A DNA stretch of 52,500 bases, taken from Bigelowiella natans CCMP2755. Lineage: Eukaryota > Cercozoa > Chlorarachniophyceae. A program made the translations under genes and the position numbers. The notes under the pieces are model-generated. The model was not told the DNA's origin and did no database searches. It saw nothing but the letters and a program-made list of their open reading frames with translations. How positions within the stretch are numbered: the stretch's first letter is position 1; every line of letters starts with the position of its first letter. Location of the stretch: NCBI GenBank assembly GCA_000320545.1, contig ADNK01002450.1, forward strand, positions 1 through 52,500, read 5' to 3'. Positions 21,105 through 34,724 of this stretch are shown in pieces.

Positions 21105-21267
21105 TGGATGAGCTGATTTTGGCCTCCGATTTCTCCATCTGCTACTCTATTTTCATGCAAATTTTATGTGTATGTTGTTAGTTGTGCAATTGTCGTGAGA
21201 TGTCAAACATTGATTGGCGCAAAGTAATCACCAGCAACGAACGAATGCAACATGGTCAATATGCCTG

Positions 21268-22820
21268 CTAAGGAACCACACAAAACCCCTTTTTGTGAAG
21301 CAAAAGGTGCCAAGGTTTAACCCGACATTTTGCTTCTACCTGCTTTTGCCTTTTTGGAGGTGTCCTTGGGTTGTTCGGCCTAAAAAAGTGCTCGGCGGAC
21401 GACGCCGCGAGGATGCGCTGCATTTCCAATTCCTGTGCACGATTTGATCGAGATAAATCCTTCCGCTCCAGCAGCTCTAAATTGAGTTGGGAAAAGACGG
21501 TCCCGTATGGGACCGTCTGGATTCCTCTTCTTCTAGCATGAGCTTGGGGAATGAAGCCTGGAAGAGGATTTGCAGAAGGTTGCTCCGAGACCGCAGGTAG
21601 ATTTGACGCTGAAAACTTATTGACATATGTTCGAAATGGCACGGGAACGGCTGGTTTTTGCCCTGGCGCAGGAGTCCCTTGTGTAACTGCCTTTGGTTGA
21701 GACGAAATAGCACCAATAGGCTGTGTCCGGATTTTGGCGATGTTGAGGAGAGATAAATGACGCCGGAAATCATGAAGGTTAATATGGTTTCTCTGAAGGA
21801 GGATTCCCTTTGATTTCAAGACAAAGTGCATTTGAAAGTTATCAGTGCGTTTGGTTGATAAAAATAGAAAAGACAGGTCCTTCAAAAAGCGTAAATCAGC
21901 TTCATCTTTACCTGTTATAAAGGAGACTGTTAGCTAAACTCGGTGAAGAGAATAAACAGCTTTATTTGCAATTCATATTATAGTTATTTAAAGGGCTGAC
22001 CTGTGAACATCAGCCTAAGAAGAATCTGCGGACATTCAAGTGGTATACATGCCGACGAGTGGTCAAAAGGTGGGCGAGCAAGGACTCCCATATCAAGCAT
22101 TTTCTTATACCCAACAGCCTCGTAAGCACCACTACGGGTTTTCACCTACCATTGAACATTGAGCAACCCCGAAATTTTATCAGTTTTGGACCGCATCTAC
22201 GTCAAAACGCCTAAATCCCCAGCAATGTTGTTGCTAATTTCAATTCTACCGCGATTGGCTGAAGTTGTAGATGCAGTGGTGATTTTGCAGGAGGCATTCG
22301 TGGTTCATTAAGTCGCGCTGAACTCCCCCCCCTCCTACTTATCACTCGTTTCGCATTTTGCCAAATTCTCCTCTGTAAAAGCAGCAATGCTTTCTTTTGC
22401 TTCTTTTTTTGCCTGACTTCTTCATAACTCCAAGGCCCAGTGATAGCGAGAAACCCGCGCTCCAGCAGTGATTTGTCTGCACTCTTAATTGAGAGATATT
22501 GAGACTTTTTGGCTAAAACGTTTGTGTATGTTGCTTGGATAAGACGCAGGAGGTAGAGATGCGTGAGCCGTACAAGTTCAATATGTTTCACTGCTTCATA
22601 AAGTTGAGCAATGTCTAATAGCTCCTCTATTGATGACGAAGAGTGGCGATTATTTTGGCGCCTTACGTTTATATTCTCCGTTGCGAGACTATTGTTGTCT
22701 CCTGTGCTTTGTAATCCTCGTCGATGAGAATTTCCGCTGAACTTATATCCTCTGCCATAGTACCTTGGTCGGGGAAATTGAATTAAAAATGAGAATGGAT
22801 ATACCTTGTTGATCTGCCAT
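21268..22820 (-). CDS. Unknown 356-aa protein, three exons
   Basis: Exons 22820-22805 (a 16-bp first exon, MADQQ), 22749-22339 and 21911-21268 join in phase to 356 residues. The N-terminal third is polar. The middle is helical and charged (ELVRLTHLYLLRLIQATYTN, GPWSYEEVRQKKKQKKALLL). A conserved-looking segment follows (DLRFLKDLSFLFLSTKRTDN, FRRHLSLLNIAKI), then a Pro/Ser/Gln-rich linker and a basic C-terminal region (PPKRQKQVEAK). The layout resembles nuclear adaptor proteins, but I recognise no family. Alternative reading: exon 2 does not splice at 22338 and ends at its own stop (22211), giving 184 residues. Confidence 0.55.
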
Positions 22821-22898
22821 TATGCAACAATATATCGAAGGTAAAGATTGTACTTCTTCCAATCAGCGAGCGTCACGACACCCGATTCATATTCGGAG

Positions 22899-22937
22899 AC
22901 CTGTGCGTGATCGTGTGCATATATAGTTTATGTGTTA

Positions 22938-22980
<43 letters not shown>

Positions 22981-23016
22981 CCTGTGCGTGATCGTGTGCA
23001 TATATAGTTTATGTAT

Positions 23017-23055
<39 letters not shown>
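22899..23055. repeat. Tandem duplication of a 78-bp unit ending in (TA)n
   Basis: GAGACCTGTGCGTGATCGTG plus 25 further bases and a (TA)n run occur twice head to tail (from about 22899 and 22977), differing at only two or three positions outside the TA run. Confidence 0.9.
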
Positions 23056-23056
<1 letters not shown>

Positions 23057-23419
23057 TATTTATATTTTTAATATCTATTCATGCACACATGATATAGTTT
23101 TTGATATTGCAAACTTAAATGTATGGGGATGTGTAGATTCCTTTTTATAAACGTATTTGTTCGCGTGCAACTCATTGTGAGAACTTGGAATAAAGTCGAA
23201 TTTTATTTACATTTTTAATTGCTTCTAGAAGATGGATAACACGTTCAAGGGTCTCTGCTTCCTCTGCTATGGTTGCAGCCATTTCTTTTCCCCCCTTCTC
23301 TTTCAACATATTATTCACAACTGTAGAGCGAAGAGATGCATATAAAAGTTAGATTGATGGTCTCTTTGGGACTTTGGGACAGAACGAGATTGTGCTATGC
23401 AGAAATAGTAGCTGATAAT

Positions 23420-24850
23420 TCAATATGCTACTACATCTGCTAAGTTGGGGGGGTAGGTTAAATTTGGCGTTATGCGAGTTGGCTCGTTATCGTGTGCTAC
23501 ATCAGCTTTAATTTCTTTGAATATATTACCTTGGTGCTGCAGATTATCTTTCTTGCGAATCAGCATGTACATAAGATTCATCCATCCCCCACGGCTAAAA
23601 ATTGCCCACATTCTTAGACACTTATCTCACGAACTCTTTTGTATTGTTGTGACTTTTCAAATCATACACACAATGTCAGGAATTCAGCAATAAATGTACT
23701 CTAGCATGGCAAGACAAATAAATAGAAATCGTCCACAGCCATTTGCAAAGCAACGGAATTATGTCCAATACCCGGCATGCTTAGCCATCAGTTTTTGAAC
23801 AGGTTCAAGATTGAGTACTGTGTAGAGTAAAAAGCACTCCTCTGTCTGTATGTGTACAACGTGCTCTCCTTTCGAATAATTTGTCGCCTTCCTATTATTA
23901 ATTGCATCAGAAGGTGAATAGCCTGAGTAGCGATCAGGAGGAGCTATCTCTCGCCTAATTTCTTCAGATTCCTCTTCACTTCCTATGTAGGTTCATAATG
24001 CATCAACTGGTCAGAAGGACGATGGATTTACTCAAAATCTCTTTCCTCACCAGAAATTGCATCGAAGAGTCCTTCGTTCACATCATTGTTGCCAATTAGA
24101 TCTTCAACCATCTGCGACCAGTGATGTTTGCTGCTGCAGAGTCCATAGTAGTCATAATATGTTCCAATTGTATCTCAACAGAAATACAGAAATCTTCACA
24201 ACGAGAGACTACTCGAGAAACGCTGATCGTATATCTCAAGAAAATATTTACAAATAGATGTTTTGATTATTCTAAATCTACCTACTGGCCAAAGGTACAG
24301 AAATGGAGTTTGGTGCTTCCGCACTCGCGCGGGGGACTTTTCCTAGCTTTCGAAGCTTGGGGGTGAATACGTGCGACCTTTAAAGTAGCGATTACGATCA
24401 GAATCGGTGAAATTATCAAATGTCATCTGGAAAACTCCAAATACAAAGTCTGATGAATCATTAAATGCTTTTCACTGTTTGATCTACCACTAGGACCTTA
24501 TATAACATTTCATAATATTCTTAAAATTTTGATACTATTGTTCCTATTTTTGTCGCAAAAATTTGCTGTCATGTCGCTCTTATCTTCATTTGAAAGCACA
24601 ACGCCACGTATTACTTTTTAAACTGTATCGGAGTGTAAGCCTGCTGCTCCTCGAAATGCCTCGGAGTGAGCAGCATGTTGTGATCTATGTTTCGAAAAAC
24701 GTCGTGATGTTTCTGATAGATCGCCTTGCGCGTCTTAACAATGTAGGTTAGCAGCCTCCTTTTCGATGTTCCAATGACTTCTGGCATTAAAGGATGCCAT
24801 AACCAGCAATGGGAGTTCCAGACTAATCTGCAATAGGTAAAAAACAAGGG
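23420..24850 (-). CDS. Candidate minus-strand exons of unknown gene(s)
   Basis: Two segments look coding but could not be joined. One (about 23634-23518) reads KCLRMWAIFSRGGWMNLMYM and ends at a good donor (caag|gtaata). The other (about 24835-24625) follows an acceptor attgcag and is open in two frames (SLELPLLVMASFNARSHW or RLLTYIVKTRKAIYQKHHDV). The DNA between them is AT-rich and repeat-poor. No domain recognised; they may belong to the same gene as the exons at 25.0-26.1 kb. Confidence 0.35.
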
Positions 24851-25011
24851 CTGTCAAACAAAATAATCTTAGAATAGCTGCTATCTATGTGCGAGAACTC
24901 AGAGCCCATCGTTCCTGTAAATCTCGATTGACTTCTTTGCTTCATTGGACAAATGGTGTAAGCAAAACAAACAAGAGTAGGTTTCAACGGTACCTTTGCA
25001 TTCTAGATTCG

Positions 25012-26055
25012 TAGAAAGGAATCATACGGAAGCTGTCTTCATGATATCGACGACGGTATCCACGGTTGGCATTCACATAGTTCTCACTGCCATCTCCGCC
25101 AACACCATCGTTAAGATATTGTGAAGTAGACTCGCGTTGTTGATATTCGTCATTGTAGCCATCGTTGTAACTTACAAAGTCGCTAGTCGGATCTTCCGAC
25201 GAAAAGTCAGGATGTGCGAAGTATTTTCGTATGAAGCTTTGTACTTTTCCTGAGAGAGCTACTTGGGAAATGCTTTCAATTGAGCAGTAGACAAATTAGG
25301 ATATTTCTCTAGTATCCGATAATAGATATTAAAAAGTTATTGCGCAACACACGTGTTTTTGCAATCACCATGATTGTATTGTGCATCTTGTACACTGCAG
25401 ACCATATAAGTACGAAATTGTTATTCTAGAGAGACTATACATAGTTATATATAGTTATACAATGGAAGGCCATGTCAAAGGGCTTTCAAGAAGCTCAATA
25501 TTTTTGTATCTGAATCATTCGAATACTCTAAGATGGCTTTGTTCGTAAGGATGTCTAATACCTCTCCTCTGTACGTATTTGGACAATATCTCTCAGAAGA
25601 CCCTCGAAAACTTCCTGAGACACATATTAAAGAATACAGACTTGAATACTAATGATATCATTAAAGGTGTAGGATATGCTCTCACTGATGCAGCGGGACG
25701 TCATCCACAGTATAATCATTGTGATTGTGTAAACATCGAAACAATCTGGTGCTATATTTGTTCCAGTGCTTTCGAGGGAATAAGGCAACACGTGAGTGTG
25801 TTTTCTGATAACTGTTGTATTACCTGTATAAATCTCTGATGCCTCTTTGGGCGAGAGGTGACCATTTCCATGAAGGAGCTTAATCTGATGGTCAATCATA
25901 AATATCGATATAGTATTATGTACCTTTTTTTGTCTAATCTGAGTGTGGCCATCGATTTTAACCTTGGTCTTAACGTTTTCACAGAGGGTAGCTTGGATTC
26001 AGGAGTATAGTCTTCCTTTGCCTTGGCCATTCGACGATGATGGCCGTTCTGGAAT
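25012..26055 (-). CDS. Unknown basic protein, at least three exons
   Basis: Exon 26055-25924 reads RFQNGHHRRMAKAKEDYTPE...TLRLDKK and splices in phase (ag|gtacat) to 25884-25824 (LSSFMEMVTSRPKRHQRFIQ). A further exon, about 25270-25012, reads QVALSGKVQSFIRKYFAHPD, then an Asp/Tyr/Asn-rich stretch and RMIPFYESRMQR before the donor ag|gtaccg. The link between the second and third exons is not resolved. Composition suggests a partly disordered nuclear protein. Start and end are unknown. Confidence 0.45.
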
Positions 26056-26679
26056 CTGTTTCCATCATAAGTATGCCACTATAGAATAGATTGATACCAA
26101 ATGCTTCTAACATTTATCTGCTTCGAAATTTGGCTGAATATGCCAGGATTGCTTTCATACTTATATACACATATAGCTACCATTTGAAGTTTTTGTTTGA
26201 GTATACTTTATTTCAATCATGCCCATAACGGTGCAGTTTAGCTAGAAATGGTGCATCACCTTTTAAAGTCTTCATAAGCGCACGCCCAATCAAGGAGTGG
26301 ATCTTCGGCTAGATCGCCATCGAAAGTATCAAAAATCTTATTGGAACACATCAAGAAACAGAATAAGTTGTTTTTTTGGAGGAATATTTATGTTTCAACT
26401 CATTCAAGCAACGCCCACACACACGCACACACACACACACACACAAGCAAAGACCCTTTTTCAAACAAAAGTTCTATCTATATCCCATCAATGTGATCGA
26501 TACTATGTAGTCTTCTCTTACAAATCATACATCTTTCTCGCCAAATATTTTCCATAGCTCAGGCTGGTGACTATATCTTATTATTAAAACATACCATCAG
26601 CTATAATAACCTATAAGGCTTGAAACGATGATAATATCTTTCTTTACTGACGACAAAACAATAAAATCCATACCTTCTG

Positions 26680-27349
26680 TTTTCCGTTTTAAAAGCGTGC
26701 TTAACGTCATCGAAATGGATATCACTCTCATTGTCCTTGATTTGTGTCTCTCCTTCGTTGTGATGGGAAACATGCAATGTGGACTTATGAAACAACATCC
26801 CGAGAATCGATACGCATTGAGACAATTTTTCATTTTATGATTTTATTATTATAATCAACGATCAATGACAGTCTATAAAATATACGTCATAATGCGAACG
26901 AAGTAGGATAACAATAATACCATTTTCCTGGCCGTCAGCAACGAACGGACCTTGCTCCCGTATTTGGAGGTATCTTAAGTACAAAGATGAAAAAGGAAGT
27001 ATATCGTTGGTAAAGCATGTTTGAACAATCATACTAAAACTAAAAAGAATATACAGAAAAGCTTCACCTGAAAATCTATTCGTTCCAATGTATATATTTA
27101 AACATTAGGATTATTAATTAAGGTATCCGACCTCTTAAGCACTGCAGGACCACGAATGGCATGCAACACGAAGAGCTCTGTCTCGCCGCTCATCCCAATG
27201 GTAACCGGAGCGCCAAATGGTGGGTTAGTTTTGGTTCCTTCTTTGTGGTCTTCATTTTTGACTTCCTCCCTGTTCTTCATTGACTTAGAGATGAACTTTG
27301 AAACGGTCTGACGCATGCTAGTTGTGGAGATGGCCACGTCAACTATCGC
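26680..27349 (-). CDS. Candidate minus-strand exons of unknown function
   Basis: Exon beginning at 27349 after the acceptor atctag reads AIVDVAISTTSMRQTVSKFI, a charged loop, then GAPVTIGMSGETELFVLHAI and RGPAVLKR, to a stop at 27115 or a donor within AAGAG|GTCGG. A second segment near 26810-26690 reads LFHKSTLHVSHHNEGETQIK and on to a donor (agaag|gtatgg). Both look coding from composition and splice signals, but the joining phase is not established and no family was recognised. Confidence 0.35.
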
Positions 27350-27840
27350 CTAGATACCCGCGAGAAAGCGTAGAAATTAAGGGAATAGTTAGGAAAGATA
27401 GGAAATATAGGCATATGAGTTATTGTAATCGGAATTGTGCTCAAAACCTTTGAAAGCTATTTAGTTAATCAGGGATGTACAGTAAAAAATACTGCAATGA
27501 TGTGAATTTACGTCGATACCATATGATTTAAGAACTAGGTTCTTGGTTACTTAAACCTCAGGCAGAAAATATTCTAGAAAGACCTTTAGTGTTGCTCGAG
27601 CAAATCGTGTGCGCATGTTTGCCCGCCATGTGTTTACAAAAATATCTCTTGCCTTCTCGAATGATGTTTCTAAAACATAGATAATGAAGATATTTGCGAC
27701 GATGTATTTTCGATCTCATTTTAAAGCACAAGCGAACCACTCATTTTTCAATATTAAACATACATGTCGCAAATTGCACGTAATTATAAACATCTACTTC
27801 TAGACTTGCATTATATCTTCGATCTTCGTGAAAGGTGTTC

Positions 27841-28960
27841 TCATGTGTTTAGACGCATCATCATCATCAGCATCATCATCATCATCATCATGTGGTAAGA
27901 TCCAAAGTAATTGCCTCCAAGATTCTGTTCTTCGTCCCCTTCTTCTTCCCCAGATTTCACGTCAATATCATCCTCGTCGGATTTCATATCGTTCGAGACT
28001 GAAATAATGACAGTATGATTCACAATTTTGGTTGCATTCGTACTTCAGAATAACCTTCACCTACCTTCCCTGGCACTTCGTTCTTGTTGCCGCTGTTTAG
28101 GTTTGGTTATCGTATTCTTTGCATCTGGTTTTGTTCTTGCCACAAAATCTCCAAACAAATTTCGCCTGGTAATGTACTCTTCGCGCATTATTTTGGCTCT
28201 TTTTTCTATACAGTAATGCCCAATCTGTAGCAGCCATTCACATCCTCCTGACATCACCATGCCTCCTTCATCTTGCTGCATCCTATTCGTAGAATGATGG
28301 GTACTAATTTCTTCAGAACTTTGGCGATTTTTCTCATCCGTGCCAGTCGTGGCTCTATTCCCCTCGAACAATCTGTAATTAGAATGACGATGTACAATTT
28401 TAAATAGGATTATCATAAATTTAGTTGTCTTGGAGAAGATCTGATTTGTTCTTCACAACAACAAAATCTGATGAAACAGTATCATGCACGAAGTATTCCT
28501 TCTCGTGTTCTTACCTTTTGACCAATTCCCTTGACTTTGGATGCTGGTCGTCAGTAATTAAACTGAGCAATCTATATATTTCAGCACGGTGTAGATACTT
28601 TACGTCTTTAAGACCATAATTCAAAATCAATCTCCAACTTCTGAACGACGCAATAAAAGAGCGTGTGCTGTAGAGAACAGCCAAAAAGCTAATCGTTCAA
28701 AATTTCTGTTTTCTGAAGTGAAATTAAAAAAAATATATGATCGTTACCGACGCATTCGCAACTTAAGATGGACGACGACTTCATAGAGCGTAGACATGTC
28801 TTTGACCTCAATAGTCCCCTGGGTAAATCGACGACAAACGTCGCGCGTCATTGCTTTTCCACAGAAGTATTCATCAGATAGGAGCGGCGAAGCAAGCACA
28901 TGACTCATCGTTGCGGTGATTGTTGCGCGGGAAAGTCCCTTTGATAGAGCGAGAAAGTAC
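27841..28960 (-). CDS. Unknown protein with C-terminal methionine run (5'-incomplete)
   Basis: Four exons join in perfect phase: 28960-28748, 28667-28515, 28372-28065 and 27998-27841. The first two are helical and conserved-looking (YFLALSKGLSRATITATMSH, FCGKAMTRDVCRRF, SFRSWRLILNYGLKDVKYLH, RLLSLITDDQHP). The third has a disordered Ser/Thr/Gln segment, then CEWLLQIGHYCIEKRAKIM and a basic tail. The last is acidic (SDEDDIDVKSGEEEGDEEQ) and ends in a run of Met from an ATG triplet repeat before the stop at 27841. No catalytic motif is visible. Earlier exons must lie above 28960. A helical-repeat scaffold is a guess only. Confidence 0.6.
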
Positions 28961-29688
28961 CTTTTAGTAAGAAAGAAATATTCTTGAATACATGTTGGAA
29001 AATATTGAACAAATACTATCGATATGTCTCAGCATTCGGCATCTCTTTACCAATCTTTCTTTGAGTAAAATCTAAGAAAACGATGTTTGGATAATAGTAA
29101 CTAAAACTGTAATAAACTTCACTTATCGTGCAATATGTGTGTAACATTTGGTATTCTATAATTTTCTCTGATCAAAATAAAATCTCTAGCATCCTTCCTG
29201 GCAACATCTTACATCTCGCCGGCCAGTGTGGAGCGAGATAATAAATCTGTGCCGGTCTGTGTAATTCCAAACATAATATTTTACTTCGCTAGATTCGTTG
29301 AAAATACTAAGCAGTCACTATTATTGTTGTACTATAAGTATTATGTTACCATTCCAGATAGTAGTGGGTTAAACAAATACTCCAATATCATCTTAAAGAG
29401 CACCAAAAAGCTGCCAAATTATCAACAAAGGCCAGTAAAAATTAACCATACTAATATGCCGCATGGATTTGTTCGAGAAGAAAAATAGTCTTCGGAATTT
29501 AAAATTGAAGTAAAGCAAGGAAGCATAGTATAGTATGTGGTAACCATTACTTGATAAATTACAATATCCAAATCACGCATCGTTCAATATCATCCCTGAC
29601 ATTTCCCCAATGTAAAGTACTGTATGCACATATTAGTAAATAGTAATAGCACCGTAGTCGTCCTGCTTCTTTGGTCAGATCATACACC

Positions 29689-29826
29689 TTGAAGACCAAC
29701 TCCAAGAATGATTTTTCTGGCTCATGAAAGCGATCCCCAAAGTCACTACTTCGCCGTCGTTTGTGGCCGTATTCAGTGTGCAGAATTTTGAAGAGAACAG
29801 CAAGCCGCGAAGGATCCAAATACCTT
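29689..29826 (-). CDS. Isolated coding exon, minus strand
   Basis: After an acceptor (catgaag) the frame YLDPSRLAVLFKILHTEYGH...EPEKSFLELVFK runs to the donor ttcaag|gtgtat. It probably belongs to the gene at 27.8-29.0 kb as an upstream exon, but the phase of the intervening exon(s) is unknown. Confidence 0.4.
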
Positions 29827-30143
29827 CATGTATAATTCAACGTTACGGTTTTCAAATGCTACAACTAGTTTACGATGTGGCGTCTGTTTAGTGGACAAGA
29901 AATGCTAGTTTTTAAGCTCTCACATCTATTACTTGCCCGTTCCTGCTTTTGTCTTATGGATTAAAGGTGTGCAAATCATGTTATCGCCCGAAAATTAATA
30001 TTCATATGTATAATGATCGTACAAGCGATTTAGAGTCTCTTCGAAACCGCTCAAAAAAGGGGCGGGTTCCTGGTGCGAGATAATGATATTTAGTCAAAAG
30101 TAACCGGATTATTGTTCGAAGACCATTTAAATATTATATGTAC

Positions 30144-30180
<37 letters not shown>

Positions 30181-30566
30181 TGTTTTGACATTTTCAGTCA
30201 ACCAGTTTGCCTTCGGATTTTCTAGCACCTCCATCTCTACCGTCGTCAATGTGGTATAAACCCTTAATCCTTGAAATGCGCGTTTTTAGTGCGGATTTAA
30301 GACTCATTTTCTTCGCTTCTCTTGCATCGAAATGGCCGCAAATCTATTATTAGTGAAAGTCTTTATAAAATACAAGTGTGATGAATCTGCGTAGTTTCAA
30401 AATTTCACCTAGGGAATACATGTCTACTACATACCATGTGAGAGTACAACCTCGAATGTCATCAAGCGATACGATTGCTCCAAAGATGTGATACTGTTGG
30501 GATCCGATAAATCATTAAAAAAATCCAGTTCAAATATTTATAAATCAACAGAATACTCAGCCTTAC

Positions 30567-31168
30567 GTCCCCCAAAATATCCAATTTGGTACATCAGCAA
30601 TAGAACGCATTCGGACTCTTCAATCCTCTCGTCTCTAGATCGTGGCAATAATAAGTAATTATAGCCCCATATTACTACCTCTGGCGCAAATCATCCGCTA
30701 GTAGTTGCTGCTTGCCAAACTGAGCTAGGGAGCTCTGGGAGGGGGTCAATGGTGCAAATGATGATGAAAACAATGGAAGAGGCAGCATTTCGGCATTTTC
30801 GATTTGCTGGTCGGAAGTTTTTACGGCAGCTTGTGATTTGAGGCCTCCATTATAGCTATCAGTTTTGTTTTTGAAAAAAAAACCAAGTGGACTTGGAATA
30901 CTAATTGAGCCGATACCTGTGGTTCGAATACCTACGCAAATTTGCAATGCTTCAGCTTTTTTTCGCGAGTCATTCGTACAAAGTTATGACGATGTGCACT
31001 ACAACAAAGTAAAATCTGTATGATATTTTAATTAATCGGTTGCCTCTTGTCACTACAAACCAAGCTTTCCATAGAGAGCGTTTCCCCTAAATAAGGGCGA
31101 GCAAAATTGAGTATAGTCATCAAACTAAAGTCATTAGTATTCTTTATGCTCTTGCACCAAGTAATAAG

Positions 31169-31212
<44 letters not shown>

Positions 31213-31958
31213 TTACCAGGAGAAAACGTGGCCTGTTTTCGTATTGATAGCCAAAGTGTGCGTGTCTCCGCACGAAATAGAATCGCATAATTGTAACGAA
31301 GACAGCAGTTCGCCCTAAGAAATCACGACAGAATGCTGTTAATGTTTCGAATTTCAAATCGTGACAATAGATATGAATAATTCATAAATTTTGGAGTTTC
31401 ATTTAATTGAAATTAAGCATATATGGTTTAGGTGCAGGGAAGGGTAGTACCCGATTGTCTTCGAATTCCTCGTGATTTGAAAGCTTTGATGTATAAACAG
31501 GCTAAAATGGCACAAGAGGCAAAAGCAAAATATGTTATAACATAGCAATGCATTGTGCATAAGCGTAATAGTCGTCATTACATAACAGTTCTTTATTATT
31601 AATGACCTGTGGCAGCATTCCTTTAAGTTGATTTCGGCTTTTATTATCCCCATTCGCCTTGTTACCGTAGTTATAACTTTTGGCTGTAAGCGCTCCAACA
31701 TCGCGATGTAACTTGTCTCCAAGCTGACTAGCAGCAATCTCATCTCCTATGAGAGTTTAAAGTTAGTTTTAGGATCTATATGAAGACATACCATTCATTG
31801 TTTTAATTTTTTTTTTATTAATTCCAAAATTATATGTGGATGTGGGTTTGCTTCTGCACTATTCAGTTATGAAAATGCAAAGATGTGCAAATGAATGGAC
31901 TAAATCTTGACTAATGATAGTCTCGCATGGAACATCAGTAAGCAGTATAAAATTCGAT

Positions 31959-32018
<60 letters not shown>

Positions 32019-32168
32019 CTTATTATTGGTAGTTATGGACCAATTCCGAGCCTGCCAAAGCTTCCATCTCCCCAAGCAAACATGCGAAGATTGCCATTTA
32101 CTTTGATAACCTCCGTATTACAATAATGAATAAATGCAATGTATGGAAGAGTTTATAACCATACCAGC

Positions 32169-32204
<36 letters not shown>

Positions 32205-34667
32205 AATAAAAACTAAAGATTACAGTGAAAATTAGCTGATAACGTATCAGGTTTATAAATAGTATAAAAGAAATGAAATGTTGAAACCTGTGAGAAGATG
32301 AATTAATAAACAAAAGTAATGCTGTTCTTTACCGCAACTGCATGCGTCTTTCCGACTGACAAATCCTCAAAACGCAAACTGTGCACCCAACCATCTTCGT
32401 TGCTATGGTATAAGAAAATTTGTAGCAGCAAAAACATTGTTATAAAGAAATGCAAACTCTGATTGTGACCAAGGATAATGAAACGACTCTTCAAAGGTTT
32501 AATTGGTATTGAACAATGAAACGTGGATGGGCATGCCTTGCTAGAGTAGCATGAAGAACATATTCTTCAAAATCCGAGACCTAAAGGTTAAATAATGAAT
32601 TTTCCTTTATTTCTGAATCTCTACTTTCGTTATCAATTCGTCGCTAGTACCCGCTCTGGTGTAGAAGCTCTAAGTGTATTTGGCAACAAGCCACGGGGCA
32701 TTCCCCAAACAAAAAGCATCTCCTTTGCATCCTCCACCTCCCCCAATAACTCTGCAGAAATGCGTAAACATTCGTCATAATTTCATAGTGGTACTCTTGT
32801 ATTATAAAACTTTCTCATCCTAACCCTCCTCCTTTGAAGAGATGACGCGCTTGGACACTACAGCAAGCGAACAACTGCCGCCACCCTTCACCATCTTTAT
32901 GTTATGAGAGGCGGGAAGTACCGAACGCTTTTCGGGGGAGACCAACTCTGAGTGGTCTCGGAAGTGGGCTAGTGGAAGGTGCTTCAAACGCGTTTGATAT
33001 GTGCCTTTGTTGCAGTCAAGAATCTGACGATGCAAAGAACAAACTTAAAACCATTGAGAAAGCTTGTTATTCGGGACGGAATGGGTTGATCGGGTTGGTT
33101 GATATACGAACAACCCATATGTCAATCATTACGCATACGTACGTCGGTAAAGATTTTAAGTTACCCCAAGCTGAAACTTGGAGTTATCGCCACAGACAAA
33201 GCTAGTATAGGAAGCGAAACGATGAGACTACAGGAAAAAGTAAGGTTGTTGCTGCTAAGATCAATGCAGTTAAAATTCGATGAATTTGTTTAAGCAATGA
33301 TTCATTGGGTTGCCTTATGAAAAAAATCTCCAATAAACGAGAATAGCGTAGTGTTGTGCAAGCAAGATGTACAAAACTTGAAAAACTAGTTGTCGTAATT
33401 CCGCGTTTCGATACACATCCTATTTTTTGGCTTTGCAGCGAATAAAATATATTTGTTACCAGAATGTTATTTTTTATTTTGTTCAACGTTCATTAATTTA
33501 ATTTTCAATTTACAGCAAATTGGTTTTCTTCGTGCGAGCTTCTTGGTTTCCTATTGGCTGTGAGACCGCTTTGTGCTTGATATCTAACTGTGAATTGCTA
33601 ATCTTAAAGTCTTCATTGTTTCCCCAAGATCATTTGTTCCAGATAAACCAATGCATTACGAAAAGAATAATGAACGTACTCAGAATCGCAAAACAAACAT
33701 CTCTTTAGTGAGTGCACTAGGTAGCTAGTTAGGTATATATTTGTTTGCTTTGTTACCAAGATTTATGCTATTAAGTGCTCGTATTCTCTTCTTCTCGCGT
33801 TCGTCGTCCTTCACAACAGTCACAAGGATGAGAGTGTGTGATGTTCCAAGGGAGGGAATAATGGCTTCAACTCTAGTTTTTGGTCCTACGTATTGTGTTA
33901 GTATTAGTCATATTTATATAAACAAATGCATATTCATCCTTCAATAGTTTACTAACGATCATACCTTTATTAGCAGCCGGCAATGGCAAATGAACCTAAA
34001 CATCGTTATTGAGACTAAGAATCGGTAAAAAGCAAGTGCTATGCTATTACGACTCTGCACGCCTCGCTGCATAAACGATGGCGTACAACACCGGACATGC
34101 CACCCGCTTTGTATTGCTCTGTTATGCTGCACATTCCTTCATCTTTTGTGAAAGAGGGGCACTTCATTTCGTCTACATGTGGTCATTCTCACCACCACTG
34201 GGCCTGGGATGCAGCTGCTGCTGCTGCTGCTGCTGTCAGTCGTCTAAGAGTGGATATGTTTCACATTTAGGAAAAGGAATAAGGATATCGCATCAGCCGC
34301 ACCGCAGACGTATAAGCACAACATAGCAGCAGAAACTTCGGTAGATGTGAGAGTGTGTACGTGCATCTTGACCAGGATGGCCTTGTTATCTTCTCCTTGT
34401 ACTTGATCCGTTCCCACCTGGCCTTTATCGTTCAGACCCCACATGTACAGCAACGCTTGAGCTATATAGTTTCATATTCGTAATTTCGACATAACCACGT
34501 AACTTCTTTGGAACAATACACAGAACTTCGCAGGGCATTTGCCAGGGTAAATTGCTAATTTCAGGGCAAGTATCAAATTTTAAGTGTAAAACTAAACATA
34601 CTGATATAATAATATTAGTATCTTGGTGAGGAATATCGATTGGATATCTTGCGAAGTAGACGATGAT

Positions 34668-34724
<57 letters not shown>

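Noticed and set aside
34500-34600. Open minus-strand frame between RCC1 blades
   Set aside because: Direct joining of 34775 to 34455 reconstructs a normal blade; including this segment would interrupt it.
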